Assembly: GCA_034687125.1 (NCBI GenBank)
Contig: JAQGBZ010000005.1
Location: 186,001 to 250,000 of the forward strand
Length of the DNA: 64,000 bases
Direction: 5' to 3'
Source of the DNA: Neelides folsomi
Taxonomy: Eukaryota; Arthropoda; Collembola; Neelipleona; Neelidae
In this document: one piece after another, positions 24,597 to 36,410 of the stretch
How the letters are laid out: each line of letters begins with the position of its first letter
Position numbering within the stretch: the stretch's first letter is position 1
The notes under the pieces: generated by a model
What the model was told of the DNA's origin: nothing
Seen by the model: the letters and a program-made list of their open reading frames with translations, nothing else
Databases searched by the model: none
Translations under genes and position numbers: made by a program

Positions 24597-26623
24597 TTAT
24601 AATTTTAATTTATCATTTTCTTTCTGAGATAAGATATTTAAAACATTTTGAAATCGAGCTATTGTCATTTCTTCTCCGAACAATACAATCAATTCTGCAA
24701 CTGGAGGTCCTTTCTAAAAAATTCAAAAAATTAAGAAATGAGATATTTATTTTTTAAATATAATCTTAATAAATAACTAAATTAAAAAAATTATTGATAA
24801 ATACATTTTTATTAAGAGTTTTCAATCTTATAATTATGATAAAATAAATAGATATTTTTCTAATTATGTACCTCTGATCCAGATAGTGCAAGCCTTAAAT
24901 TCCTCATGAGTTCTTTGATTCCAAATTCGTTAGCAAGTTCGTTTAAAATCAATTGAACTGGTTTTCTCTTGAGATCTTCAATTAAAGTATTTAGTACATG
25001 AAGAGGAAGGGTGAATTTATTTAAGATATCTTCAGTCCGAGGAATTGACCAAATATATGAAAAAGCTTCATTTGACAATTCTGGAATTCGATCAATTCTT
25101 TCCTTGTAAATGTTCATCACTTTCATAATGTAATCATCGCTCAGCTCCGAATTGGAAACCATTTCTTTAATTTCTTTAATTAACTTAGGAAGTTCTTGAG
25201 GCGAATTAAGTCTTCGATGAATCTCATGCCTATTGAATTCCTTTAAATGATTCCAATCCAATTTTGTAGGATATGATGATAAATTGTCAATTTCAAACTG
25301 GAAATTAATTTAAATTGTCAATTACACTTTACATTAAAAGAACTTATAAACTTAATTAAAATGATCAAATTATAATTTTTAAATTCACTTACTGAATCGA
25401 CTAGTGACTCAAATGAAGGAATATTTTCGAGTTTATTCTGGGGATGTTTCGTCATAAAATTAGCAAGAGCAATTGGGTAATATCCTCTTTCCCGAAATGA
25501 CGCAATTGTTAAACTTCCTTGCCTCTTTGAAAATTTAGTTCCGTCTGCATTAAGGAGAAGTGGAAGATGACCAAATTGGGGAGGATTCCAACCAAATGCT
25601 CTAAAATAATTTAAATTCACAATTACAATAAAATAATAATTTTAAATATTTTATAAACCATTATTTAGAATTCATTATACTTGTAAAGTTTTAAGTGTTT
25701 AGGTGTCGAAACAAGCCATTCTGCTCCTCTAATCACATGAGTAATCTTCATTTCATGATCGTCGACAATATTAGCAAAATGGTAAGTGGGAAATTGATCC
25801 GATTTAATTAAAATAAAATCTCCTTCTGGATCATAATGCAATTTCATCGTTCCTTCCACGAGATCATGAAATTGGGTGTCTTTAGGCTCCTTTGGGATTT
25901 TAAATCGAATACAAAATGGTTTCCCTTCAGCCTTGTTTTTCTCCACTTCATTTCGACTCAAGTGTCGGCATTTATTGTCATAAGTTGGTTTTTGCCTCAA
26001 TTTCAAAGCTTCTTTCCTCAGGAGGTCAATTCGTCTTTCTGTGCAAAAACACTCATATGCTGATCCTCTCTCAATGAGTTGTTGGATATGAGTTGAGTAA
26101 ATGGGAAGACGAGATGATTGTTGATAAGGGCCGTATGGACCTCCTTTGAGAGGACTTTCGTCTGGAGGAATTCCAAGCCATTCAAGTTCACTTTCAAGTT
26201 GGGTCGCAGCTTGAGGAACAAGTCGTGCCTGATCAGTGTCTTCGATTCTTAGAATGAATTGTCCTTTACCTTTTCTGGATATTAACCAATTGACTAATGC
26301 TGTCCTGTAGCCTCCCAAATGTAGAAAGCCTGAAATTGTAATTTTTTATTAAATTCGACGAAGTTGAATAAAATGTTTAAAAAATTTATATTAAAATTAA
26401 ATCAAATTTTAAATGACAGGATGTTCATGGTAGTTTTATCTTACATTTAGTATAAAAAAGGAAATGTAACGTGTATAAATAATTGGGAAATAATAATAAT
26501 AATAATCCAAAGTTATGTTATTTTACCTGTAGGACTTGGAGCAAATCTAACACGAGGAGTTTGACCGGATGTCAATGTCCTTATAAATGATCTGTTAATT
26601 TTAATAATTTTTAAAATCCTCAT
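24597..26623 (-). CDS. EARS2: Mitochondrial glutamyl-tRNA synthetase
   Basis: Class I aminoacyl-tRNA synthetase charging mitochondrial tRNA-Glu (and, in the discriminating/non-discriminating family, possibly tRNA-Gln). Exons (minus): 26623-26527, 26329-25681, 25600-25393, 25297-24872 and 24713-24597; 498 residues. The first exon is a basic, Ser/Thr-containing leader fitting a mitochondrial presequence. The HIGH-type motif SPTGFLHLGG spans the first intron (about 29-38). Further family blocks follow: ILRIEDTD, YQQSSRLPIY, the Cys-containing YECFCTERRID, and VIRGAEWLVSTPKHL. The KMSKS equivalent is KFSKRQG (about 270-276). The C-terminal anticodon-binding helical region is complete and ends KEND-KLKL. 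No motif is damaged. Confidence 0.95.
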
Positions 26624-27575
26624 TTTCTTTTCGGAATTTCAAGTTAAAAATATTTTCCTTTTCCTTCCCTCCGTCTATGCCAAAATCCTGCCTTGCATAT
26701 AGCATTGAATTCATCAAAGTAGCAACTCTGACACTCGTAAATCTTTTTTGCTTGATTGAAAAATGAACGTTCAAAATTAGTTCAGTTGATCTGAATAAAC
26801 TTACGTATGGAGGAAGTAATTGTATTTAAATAATTATAAATATTGGAATTTTCATTCAAGAAGAAAAGAATTAAGATCACCAAACTGTTATTCGAGTACA
26901 TATTTTTGCTATATATGCTTTAATTTTATGCTTTAAAGAGCTTTTAAAGTGCTAATAATCAAAAACCTGAAAATTGTATAATTAATTTGTCTAATCGGTA
27001 TATTTGTATAAGTAATAATAATGCAGAATTTTTTAATTTAAACACACATGAACATTTACAAAGTACAATACATTAAAGGGCCCTTTCAAGTAACGTCTAG
27101 CCTTCAGACGTACATAATTTGATCTTTTGCCTTATAATTTGTTCATTTATCTTTTCTATTAATTGTAACTTTTTACAAGTACAGGTTCAAGTTTACATTT
27201 AAAGGACAATAGAGCAAATAATATTTTATTGGATGCAATTATACATTATATAATTAATAATTGAGTTGTTTTCTCATTTATATAATAGTTTAAAAACATT
27301 TTATAGGTAGTAAAATAGACATTTTATTCATAAAAGGTTAAATTTTTATATCACATTGTAAATCTTACATTTTTGTTTTGATGCAAGGTGTCAGATTGTT
27401 TAAATTTTTCATTTAAATGAGATTTCATTTCACTGGTAAATTGTTTAAGAATTACAAATATAATGCGCAGCTTTGTGTTATACTTGTGAACACGATTAAG
27501 AAATTGAAATTCATCTAACTAAATAACTACGCGAAGCCAAAAGCGTGATTAACACTAAAAGAATCACAGTGAATT
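26624..27575. other. Intergenic, AT-rich
   Basis: Upstream of the mitochondrial glutamyl-tRNA synthetase. No coding or RNA-gene signal found. Confidence 0.55.
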
Positions 27576-27762
27576 TGAAATATTGAAGGATATGCAATGT
27601 CTCCAACTGATAGCGAGCGTGAGATTTTACATTTTCACCTTTCATTTGACATTCACCAAATCATGTACAAGTTGTATACTGCACGAAACAAGCACATGAA
27701 AAGTATATGAAATTCAGATATTTATATTAAGCTTTGTGTCAAACAGTCCAATTAGCATTTTA
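27576..27762 (+). repeat. 187-bp direct repeat, copy A
   Basis: This block (starting TGAAATATTGAAGGATATGC, ending CCAATTAGCATTTTA) is identical, base for base, to 34748-34934. The orientation is the same and the copies are about 7.2 kb apart. I see no terminal inverted repeats, A-tail or flanking target duplication. It is not protein-coding in either place. Confidence 0.95.
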
Positions 27763-28104
27763 ATATTAATAATCGATTAGCCAAATAATAACTAATGCGA
27801 AACTCGTCCTTTTCAAACTTGATTTTAAGCAGAAAAGATTGAAGGTGAAAAAATAATATTGGTATATGCTGTTGTTAGTGAATGTTCAGCATATTTATTA
27901 TAATTCATACAAAGTACAACTATTGTAATACAACCTATAATGTAAGTTTAAATATTAACTAAATACAATATGTTATGTATATGTTACAACATAAAAACAC
28001 ATGATGTGCGTCTTACTGTAAAATGTAAATCAGGCGGAATTGTATTTTTAATAAGAAACGGAATAAAAAGGATTATAAAAAAACTCTTCTAAAAAAGAAT
28101 ATTT
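27763..28104. other. Intergenic, AT-rich
   Basis: AT-rich spacer between repeat copy A and the short ORF at 28105. No feature seen. Confidence 0.5.
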
Positions 28105-28284
28105 ATGTCTCTGCTCTGTCTATCATCCTTGTCCTATGCGTTGTATACTGAGAAGATTGCGGAAGGAAGAATATATTGTCACTCCGAGTCCTTAAAAGAA
28201 GATGGAGGAAGCTTGAAATGTCCTTCAATCCCACAATCAAAAAATACGCTCAAGAAACCTATTTATTTTAAGTATAGAATATAA
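28105..28284 (+). CDS. Possible short secreted peptide ORF, 59 aa
   Basis: A single-exon ORF starts MSLLCLSSLSYALYTEKIAE, which reads as a short signal peptide. It is followed by a polar segment with two Cys (IYCHSES, SLKCPS). The composition is less AT-driven than its surroundings. There are no splice sites, homologue or promoter I can point to, so it may be chance. Confidence 0.22.
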   Translation: MSLLCLSSLSYALYTEKIAEGRIYCHSESLKEDGGSLKCPSIPQSKNTLKKPIYFKYRI

Positions 28285-29046
28285 AAAATAAATAATCCAC
28301 TCTCAATGCCACAAGCCAAAATTAATTATTATAAAAATTATTAAGTCATTTTTCATACACAACAGAGATGCGCTTACATAAAAAAAATCTATTTCCAAAA
28401 AAGTACGTTTTTAGTAATTAATGTAAAAAATAGTAAAACCCCAATTACCAAATAATCGTAATTAATATCATGTAAGAAAATTAAAAATTTTCTTAGATGA
28501 AAAACGAATGTAAGAAAGATAAGAAATAAGATAACTAACAAATTAGTAGGTGTGTTAAATAAACCCCATGATGTCAACTACAATATAAAGATACAGACAA
28601 TAAAAATAATAAATAGGTAACAATTTAATTAAGTTGTAGCATTTAACATACATGAACAAGTGTGCAAATGTTAGGTTTACTATTTGTAATTAGACAATGA
28701 AACTTGTCGAGTAATTGGGGAGCGGAAGGATAAAATAGAAGAGGAGCATTGAAACTGCAAGTGACGAGGAAGTGGAAGACTCGTTCACCCCAATGTACAA
28801 AAAACGATTATATGTTTGATCTCTACTTGGCGAACAGCGTGTATGCAATCAACGTTGAGCGTCTCGACGTAAAAGGCTTGACCTTCGAGGGTTGATTCTA
28901 TAGATCTAGCTAGAGATGATTTATTCCTTTAAATCGTCGACCTTCTCATCCGGTCAGCTCTAGGCCTCCCTCTTGGCCCGCACTCCAACATAAATTGTAC
29001 AGCCGAAGAATGGAGGTTGCAAAGGGTTTCAACAACGGGAGTTGAG
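28285..29046. other. Upstream region of the cuticle protein gene
   Basis: The proximal part (about 28690-29040) is distinctly richer in G+C than the rest of the spacer and leads into the TATA box at 29047. It is likely promoter and enhancer sequence. A 62-codon AT-rich hydrophobic ORF on the minus strand (28389-28577) is not credited. Confidence 0.5.
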
Positions 29047-29054
29047 TATAAATA
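29047..29054 (+). promoter_or_regulatory. TATA box of the cuticle protein gene
   Basis: TATAAATA lies 97 bases upstream of the ATG at 29144. That leaves room for a start site about 30 bases on and a short 5' UTR, the usual arrangement for cuticle genes. Confidence 0.75.
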
Positions 29055-29143
29055 GCGAAGCTGGAGTCACACAACTTCATCACAACTCTCTCATCTCTTT
29101 CTTCATCCTCATCTCAAAAATCTTCAAAAAAACCTCCTTCATC

Positions 29144-29678
29144 ATGCAAGCCGTGAGTATTAATTTTGAAATCAAAATCAAAATTTTGAAAAATACTTTT
29201 TTAAGAATTATTTCAAAAATTTTCAAAATTTTAATTGTGATTAATAATTTAGATCGTCGCTGCTCTTTTCGCCGTCTTGGCTGTTGCCAATGCTGGACTC
29301 CTCGCTGCCCCAGTGGTTCATTCAGTTCCATTGGTTCATGCTGCACCAGTTCCAGTTCTCCATGCGGCTCCAGTCGTCCACACCGTTCCAGTCGCTAAGA
29401 CCGTCATTGCTCCAGTTGCCGTCTCACACTCAACCTTCTACCGGTAAATATAATTATCATGTGTGCACATGAGTATAGTGACCATATGAATCAGGATCAA
29501 ATGAATCTTTTAAAAAAGACGATCATTGAAGTATTTAAATAATTTAATTAAATTTTATTTACATTTTAGTGCTCCAGTCGTGAAGGCAGTGCCAGTGCTC
29601 CACGCTGCTCCAGTCGTCCACACCGTTCACGCTGCTCCACTCATCAAGACTCACGCTACTTCAGTCCTCATCCACTAA
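29144..29678 (+). CDS. Cuticle protein with Ala-Ala-Pro-Val-Val-His repeats
   Basis: Exons 29144-29152 (MQA only), 29253-29443 and 29570-29678 give 102 residues. The intron directly after the first three codons is a hallmark of arthropod cuticle protein genes. A signal peptide (MQAIVAALFAVLAVANA) is followed by a low-complexity mature chain of Ala, Pro, Val and His. It carries repeats such as HAAPVPVLHAAPVVHTVPVA and APVVKAVPVLHAAPVVHTV. There is no R&R chitin-binding consensus, so it belongs to the low-complexity AAP(A/V)-type structural cuticle proteins. It is likely secreted by epidermis and moult-regulated; the latter is inference from the family. A TATA box is present upstream and AATAAA follows at 29820. 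Confidence 0.88.
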
Positions 29679-30144
29679 ATTGAGATTAAGGAGAGAAACT
29701 TTCTTTGACCATCTTTGGAAAACGAACTTTTATATCTTAGTAAATTATGTCTCTCATGTCGATATTTTTCATACGCTCTCTTGAAGTTCAACTTACTATG
29801 AACAAAATTGGTTTTATGGAATAAAAACAAAATCTTGTCAATTTTTCAAACATACTCAAAAAAATCTCAAAATTTATTCATTTTATTTACATCTAATAAA
29901 CACATCGTTTTATTGTTGAAGTGGTTTAATTCCGTTTAATATACGATTTGAATATTCTTTTTTGAATAAATAACTAAATTATATATAAAAGTATTTACAT
30001 GTTTATTAAAATTTCAAAGTGGATTACATCCATTAAATATAATCAATTTATTTATTGTTTACTATAATACATAGTTAATGTCTATAAACTAAATATTTAG
30101 AAATTGGAAGAATGATACTGTTAACATTTGACAAAATACATTAG
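29679..30144. other. Convergent 3' region
   Basis: Holds the 3' UTR of the cuticle gene (AATAAA at 29820-29825) and the 3' side of the prolyl oligopeptidase gene. No further gene. Confidence 0.6.
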
Positions 30145-33100
30145 CTATGAATCAGGTACTTTTAATTCATCAATTGTTTTGAGATCTTGAGAAGATTTGA
30201 ATGAATTTGAGGAACCAGCTTGGGTTGAATTCCTCGCGTCGTATTTGGCCAAACTCGCCTTGTCAATTTCAATCTTCTCGCTTATCCCTTTGTATTGAAT
30301 TTCCAAATCCTTTGACTCAACAATGAAAGAGAAAATGGCAACCAGTTCATCAATCTAGAATTATTAGCAAATTAATAATTTCAATATTAGCAATGCAGCT
30401 AATGTTATATCTTGTGTTAATAACATTGAGTCAATATTAGGCTAAATAATAAAGAGCAATTAATTATCGCAAGTGTCAGTAAATAAATAAAATTTTAAAG
30501 TTGTTCATAAAAATTTATTAAAATTATTTTATTTTGGTAAAAATCAATTGTAACAGTTTTTTATGGATCTAGTAATGTTAATCATTTCATTATTATAAAT
30601 ATAAGTCAATTAAGCCAACTTGCAATTTTAAACACGGGCTTCCTCTTTGTCAAATGTCCAGTGTTGGTGTCAACCCGAAGCAAAAATGGATTTTTCTGAT
30701 TAAAAATAACAATAAATAGATACATTCATGAAATAATGATAAATATCATTTAACATCAAATAATGATTATATCATCCATTTCTATTTAACTTAAATGGGA
30801 ATGGAATAAACAAAGGAAAGTTGTAGTCATTAAAAGATAGAAAGGGAAGGTAAGTTACATCAAATTTTAATACACTATAATACAATATAATTTTATGTGT
30901 CGTAAATCACCTGTCGAGGTGAAGACCCGATCGTATGCTGCAACTCAGCAATGAACTTGTAAGAATGCAAAGGACTCACGCGGTCATCGTTGTCACCTAT
31001 AGATACAAAAGCATTTAGCGTAAAACAATTAATTTCTTACTTTTCCTCCTCCACACTCCAAAGCCTTAAAATGGGTCTCTATAAAGGGAACCAGTGATAA
31101 GGAGAACTGGTGGATATTGAACATCCTCCTTCAATGGCAAATTAACATTGTGGAGTGGCGAGTATTTGATCAATGCTTCAAAGTCAAGGGGATCTTCTGA
31201 TGAACCATATTCGGTCACCCAGGCGTGGCCAATTTGGAATTTGTGGAATCTTAACATGTCCATTACGCTTAAAATAAACAATAATGTATAAATTAATATT
31301 ATTATTTTATTAAAATCAGATCAGTTACAATTTTATAATAATAGTTACCCCATGTGAGCAATGACACATCCATAAAGTTCAGGACGTTGGTTCATACAAG
31401 CTGCAACCAACAACCCGCCATTTGACGAACCATTAATGATCAATTTCCCTGGTTTGGTGTAATTATGAGAAATCAAATATTCAGCAGCTGCATGAAAGTC
31501 ATCAAGTCCTACTTGTTTATTTCGCCCTGTTCCATCATACCGCCAACTGTCCCCATACTCTCTATATCAAAATTAACCAACATTTCTACACATTAGTCGA
31601 ATTAGTCAAATAACCGTTTTTTAAAGTTTTTATCAAATTACTAATTAATTACTGTTTAATTTAATTTTTGTATTTAAATATGGATGATAATGAAATTAAT
31701 TGACTTATTAATTAATTGATTGATTGATTGGAAAGGTTTAAAGAAATTCACAAAATACCCGCCTCCTCTTATATTAGCAATTGCAACAACTCCATTGAAG
31801 ATTTCCATAAAAGTGAGTCGCTTTTCGGAGAACGAGGGTTTGATGGTTGCTCCAAATCCTCCATAGCCTTGTAATAGACAAAATGAATTTCCTTTAAGAC
31901 GAGCGTTCTGAAATAAATTATATCATATTTAACATAGAGGTAATATCAAGGGATAAAGTTCTGATCTACTAACAAATTAGGATTTAAATGACAATATTAG
32001 TAAACATTATAATAATTTTAAATGGCTTTAAAAATATCCTTTCTCACTCCAGGATGAATGATAAACATTGGAATTCTCTCTTTATCTTTACTCGAGTAAA
32101 AAACTTGTTTCACTACGAAATTCTCGCAATTGCAATTCCCAACGGCAAGATCTACAAAGAGCTAAGAATGATAAATTATAAGTCGAGTTGAATTCAAGAT
32201 TAATTATAAAAGTTAATGATATTAAAATTTTGATGTAGAATAAAATATGTATCGTATGTATGATAGAAGTTTCATGAATGTTTACCTTTGCTTCAGGAGA
32301 TTCTTGGTTAAAGTTAATTGAGTAGATTCTCCCAGGAGTCAAAAAAGATTCAAACTTGAAGAAAAATTCTCCAGTCGTTCGCCCACCGGACCAATCCACA
32401 ATTGATCCAAGTTCTAATGGAAATTTTAACAACATTGAACCGTCTTTTAAACTCCATAGCTCAAGAGTATCTGTGACATCAATTGTTCGAGCAATTATCG
32501 CCTTGTCTCTATGAAGTAAATGAATTAAATCCATGTATTGTTTAAATGAAATAAATCCAGTGAGACAAATTGATGATTTAATTAAGATTTTCTTAATGAA
32601 TGTTCAAGGTTAAATTACTCATTGACAACTTTGGCTTTTGAGAGAACACTTTGGGGGTCTTCGGGAATCAGCGTTTTCCATTCAGATTCATTTGGTTTGT
32701 TGAGATTAATCAAAATCAATTTGTAGTTGGGAGCATTTTTATTCGTTTTGAAAATGCAATTAGATCCCATATAAGTTGCAACATACTGGATGTAAGAAAA
32801 ATTAACAATAAATGAATTTGTGTAAAAGAACCTATAATTTAATAGCTAACTTACAACAAAAATGGCTTCGAATTTAGTTACAACAGGAACGAGATTAAGT
32901 CTTTTCGGAACGCCATATCTTTGAAATTCAAGCTTGGCGAAATAAAAAAGATTGTTTTCTGATCCAGCTCTTGGAGTTAAAAACACGTATTTGCCACAAT
33001 GGGATACTTTAGGATTTCTAAACATACATCATTACAGAATCACAACATTAACCCGAATAAACCTAATTTTAGTAATTATATTTAGTATATTTAGTAATTA

Positions 33101-34195
33101 GTAATTTTGAATTTAATTATTTTTAAATTAAAGTTAATTCGGCTATCTCTCTTTTTGGTTTACGAATACATTCTTAATCGTGGATTGTTTGGAAATTCCG
33201 CCATCACTTTGTCTTTCCATTGTGGAGTTCCCAGTGAATGGTAATAAAGCCGTTGGTTTGATAACGGTATTGAATCTTCATTTGTTCCATCATGATCAAA
33301 ATAAGCCTAATTAAATTAAATATTCTATATTAATATTAAATAAATATTAACATTTTGAAATTAAAAATGTTATAGAAAATTATAATGAGGTTGTGGAACT
33401 AACGGCATAAAAAATTCCTAAGCTGTCCGGTGACCAGAAAATTACTGAATATTTGACCCGTGTCAATTCGTCGCTGAGGATTTTCTTTGAATTCACGTAC
33501 ATAAACTTAATTGTGATCCAATCAGACCCAGAGTCAGAAATTCCAAAAGCGAATGTTTCTCCATTATGTGAAAATTTGTATCCAGTGAGTGAAATACTTC
33601 CGTCATCACTTAACACATTTGGATCAAAGAACTTCTGAGGTTTCCCTTTTAAACCTTCACGGAAATAAACCGCCCTAAATAGTTTTAATTCATTAACATA
33701 TTAATATTATGTATTAACGATTAAGTGGATCGATGAATAAAAAACGCATGGGGATAATTTTCGAATCTAAAGTTAAAATTATAGATTTCCATGTTAAAAT
33801 AATTATTTAAAAATTTTATCAATGGCTCACGGATGGTTTTCTAGTCCAAAGCTTATCAGGGAATAATATTTATTCCCTTTTTTAATGGGACATCCTTCGT
33901 TTCGGGTATCGAAAGTGAGCTCAAGCTTCTTCCGGATTTTCTCCTTGTGAACACATTTTTGTAGATAAGAATTTGTGAGATTTGATTGTTCAGAAGTGAA
34001 TTTGGTCACTTCTTCCGACTCGGTCTCTTCAAGCCATCTGTATGGATCTTTAACCTGCGTTTTGAAATTTAATAATTTAATTAAAAAGCATGAAAAAATT
34101 AAAGATTATTGTTTTAAATTAAAATGACATTTTACATAGATTCCGTGATAGTCATCAACGACTTTCTCATCTCTTTTTACTTTCGGATACTCCAT
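30145..34195 (-). CDS. PREP: Prolyl oligopeptidase (S9A), intact copy
   Basis: Cytosolic serine peptidase cutting after Pro in short peptides. Fourteen exons (minus): 34195-34136, 34054-33831, 33674-33404, 33306-33170, 33017-32855, 32785-32619, 32508-32286, 32161-32048, 31907-31759, 31561-31349, 31267-31092, 30996-30911, 30695-30624, 30354-30145; 754 residues, frame closed. Order: N-terminal [16 protein letters not shown] and DPYRWLEE, seven-bladed propeller, alpha/beta-hydrolase domain with QGYGGFG and NIRGGGEYGDSW. The nucleophile is in NGSSNGGLL (Ser ~549), the acid in [12 protein letters not shown] and the His in NTGH (~675). The canonical GHGxGKP following the His is here [10 protein letters not shown] polar C-terminal extension of about 45 residues exceeds the usual length of ~710. 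The last intron uses a GC donor (ATT|GCAAGT). Confidence 0.93.
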
Positions 34196-34452
34196 TGTCT
34201 AAATAACTCTTAAATGTTAATTAATAAACTATAAATACAAATTATTACTTTAAATTTTATCTAATAATAGTACAAAAATATAAAAATGTTCATTATCCGG
34301 AAAATTGTCTTACGATACATATTATTTAGTTGTCATATATTTTATTCTTTTTTGTCCATCAAATACTTTTGCTCTTTCATTCTCATAAAATAAGTGTAAT
34401 CCAAATTAATCCAAATTAACAAGTATAGTAAATTAAAGATAACGGAATAAAA
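34196..34452. promoter_or_regulatory. Shared bidirectional upstream region of two PREP copies
   Basis: The 257 bases between the ATG of the intact copy (34195, minus) and the ATG-like start of the broken copy (34453, plus) must hold the promoter of the intact gene. They may once have served both. No TATA box is evident. Confidence 0.45.
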
Positions 34453-34747
34453 ATGGCCTTTGAATATCCTCATGTGCGAAGAGATGAAAATATCAAACAA
34501 GAATTTCATGGAGTATCTATAAGGCGGAATTTCAAAATAAAATTGATCAGAATTGTTTCAGAGTATTTTTAAAGTCAAATTGTTAATTTTGAACATTAAA
34601 TTCTTTAATCATTAAAAATATTTAAAATTCCAATTGGATTAATATATTATTAGGATTTCCTGTATCCCACAGAGGATGAGGTCGGAGAATCAGAAGATGA
34701 CTTTGACTGGGTCGAGTCAAATGTCGGAGCAAGAGACAATCCAACAA
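34453..34747 (+). pseudogene. 5' fragment of a broken prolyl oligopeptidase copy
   Basis: Exon 34453-34512 codes MAFEYPHVRRDENIKQEFHG, a clear PREP N-terminus, and is followed by a GTATCT donor. A second open stretch starts at 34654 after an acceptor (DFLYPTEDEVGESEDDFDWV). It could match the DPYRWLED region in a degraded form. It runs directly into repeat copy B, where the reading frame stops. The rest of the gene resumes only at about 36870. The identification of the second exon is uncertain; that of the first is good. Confidence 0.62.
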
Positions 34748-34934
34748 TGAAATATTGAAGGATATGCAATGTCTCCAACTGATAGCGAGCGTGAGATTTT
34801 ACATTTTCACCTTTCATTTGACATTCACCAAATCATGTACAAGTTGTATACTGCACGAAACAAGCACATGAAAAGTATATGAAATTCAGATATTTATATT
34901 AAGCTTTGTGTCAAACAGTCCAATTAGCATTTTA
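34748..34934 (+). repeat. 187-bp direct repeat, copy B
   Basis: Identical to 27576-27762, in the same orientation. This copy abuts the degraded PREP 5' fragment and forms the edge of a region where several PREP exons are missing. See copy A for its properties. Confidence 0.95.
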
Positions 34935-35348
34935 TTAAATCATCAAAACGAGCTCGAATTTTTTTCTCCTCCGAGGGCAAAGGGAAGGGATGAGAAAATT
35001 ACTGTTGCTTTCAGACCTCAGGTGTATCTCAGGTGGACTCAACGGATGAAGGTGCTATACGCCAAGACATACAAGTATACACCCAACCCAAACACACCCT
35101 CTTTCATTCTTATGCCTTCGTACGTTTTAGATATTTACATACATACCTATCCATGCATTTTTGTATAATACTAAATACTTAAATGCCGTTAATGTATTTT
35201 TACTAATAAAGGTTTTAATAACTATTTTTTTTGTTTTTTGTAATTTTATTTTATTTTTTTGTAATTTTATTTTGTTTATTTTAATTATTACTTCGCTTCA
35301 TCATGGAAACTGCTCAAAGCTCCATTCTTGATTCCTGCTCAACGATCT
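34935..35348. other. Spacer inside the broken PREP locus
   Basis: The first ~170 bases are open on the plus strand (NELEFFSPPRAKGRDEKITV, then FRPQVYLRW). They have a somewhat coding look, but no start, partner exon or family. The rest is AT-rich with T-tracts. No gene is called. Confidence 0.45.
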
Positions 35349-36032
35349 TCAGTATTTTATCCCTTGGATGCCTGCAGCCAACGCAATTGCCGCCTCTGAG
35401 ACATCCTTAGCGAACTATTATACAAAAATTAAAATGAATTAATTAATTAACTAACCAACATTTTTTATATTTGTTAGTAAAATTGTTTAAAGTTTTGTTA
35501 ATAAATCCATTTATTGCTGCTACATGAATATTTATTATTCTACTAATTATTGTATCGGGTAATCCCTACTCCATTAATTAATTTCTTCTGGTTTTTGCCA
35601 CTCTTGCCCTCACCATTAACTAGTTAATGCCATTATATATATAAATTACTATTTCAATTAAAATATAATGGGCAATCAATGTATGAAATGATAAAAATAA
35701 TTACTGTTTGAAGGCTCATAACGAGAATTTCCCTTTTGTCTCGTCCTTCGTCCTCTTCCTTAGCCTCATTTGCAGAAGTGTCAACTTTCTCACTTAATCC
35801 TCTGAACTCTTGCTTATTTTGCAGAAGAGTGTCAACTTTCTCACTTAATCCTCTGAACTCTTGCTTAAGTTCCATCAGAGTTTCCCTCAGCTCTTTTAAC
35901 GTCCCAATTAATTCCAATTCCGCTGCCTAATAAAAATCAATTTATTAATATGATAAACAAATTAACAAATTGACACATTTAATAACGAATATTTTTATTA
36001 TTTAATACTAAATATTTAATCTTTTTTACCAT
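35349..36032 (-). CDS. Small coiled-coil protein with duplicated 17-residue unit
   Basis: Minus strand exons: 36032-36030 (the ATG alone, followed at once by GTAAAA), 35926-35705 and 35414-35349; 96 residues. The chain begins M-AAELELIGTLKELRETLM and shows heptad-like Leu spacing. It carries two copies of EFRGLSEKVDT spaced 17 residues apart, then an acidic segment, and ends with FAKDVSEAAIALAAGIQGIK. No signal peptide or domain known to me. The ATG-only first exon is inferred because no other in-frame ATG precedes exon 2; an internal Met at codon 14 is an alternative start. It lies on the opposite strand within the gap of the broken PREP copy. Confidence 0.52.
35778..35867. repeat. Tandem duplication, 39-bp identical blocks 51 bp apart
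   Basis: Blocks 35778-35816 and 35829-35867 are identical. The 51-base period equals 17 codons of the coiled-coil gene here, so the frame is kept. Confidence 0.93.
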
Positions 36033-36410
36033 AGTAAAACGTGGTATTTGTGGGCTTACACGAACGCTAGAGGAAAGAGAAAAATGTGATTCTCTCATAA
36101 ATCAATTCAGATTCACACTAGTTTACCTTATTATTTCCTTTGGGTCTGGATACATTTCATATGTAGACGTTTCCAGGTATTTTATGAATATGTCTCCTGG
36201 AAGACGAATCTTTTAAATTCCCCTAATTAATGGAAATAAGAAGACGTTGTAAGTAAGGAATTGTCTTATCTATTTATTTCAATGTTATCTATTAGAATCT
36301 TGGAGCATCGACTAACAACACGAGAGGAATCCAAATAAGATAAGTCGCGAGTTTCCAAATGAGGCCCTCCACTGTCCACTATCACCAAGTCTTAATAAAT
36401 ACAATTGCTT
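36033..36410. other. Non-coding spacer upstream of the coiled-coil gene
   Basis: Upstream sequence of the minus-strand coiled-coil gene, lying within the gap of the broken PREP copy. No exon of either is seen here. Confidence 0.5.

Noticed and set aside
28389-28577. 62-codon hydrophobic ORF on the minus strand
   Set aside because: Hydrophobicity follows from the T-rich composition. No splice, promoter or homology support.
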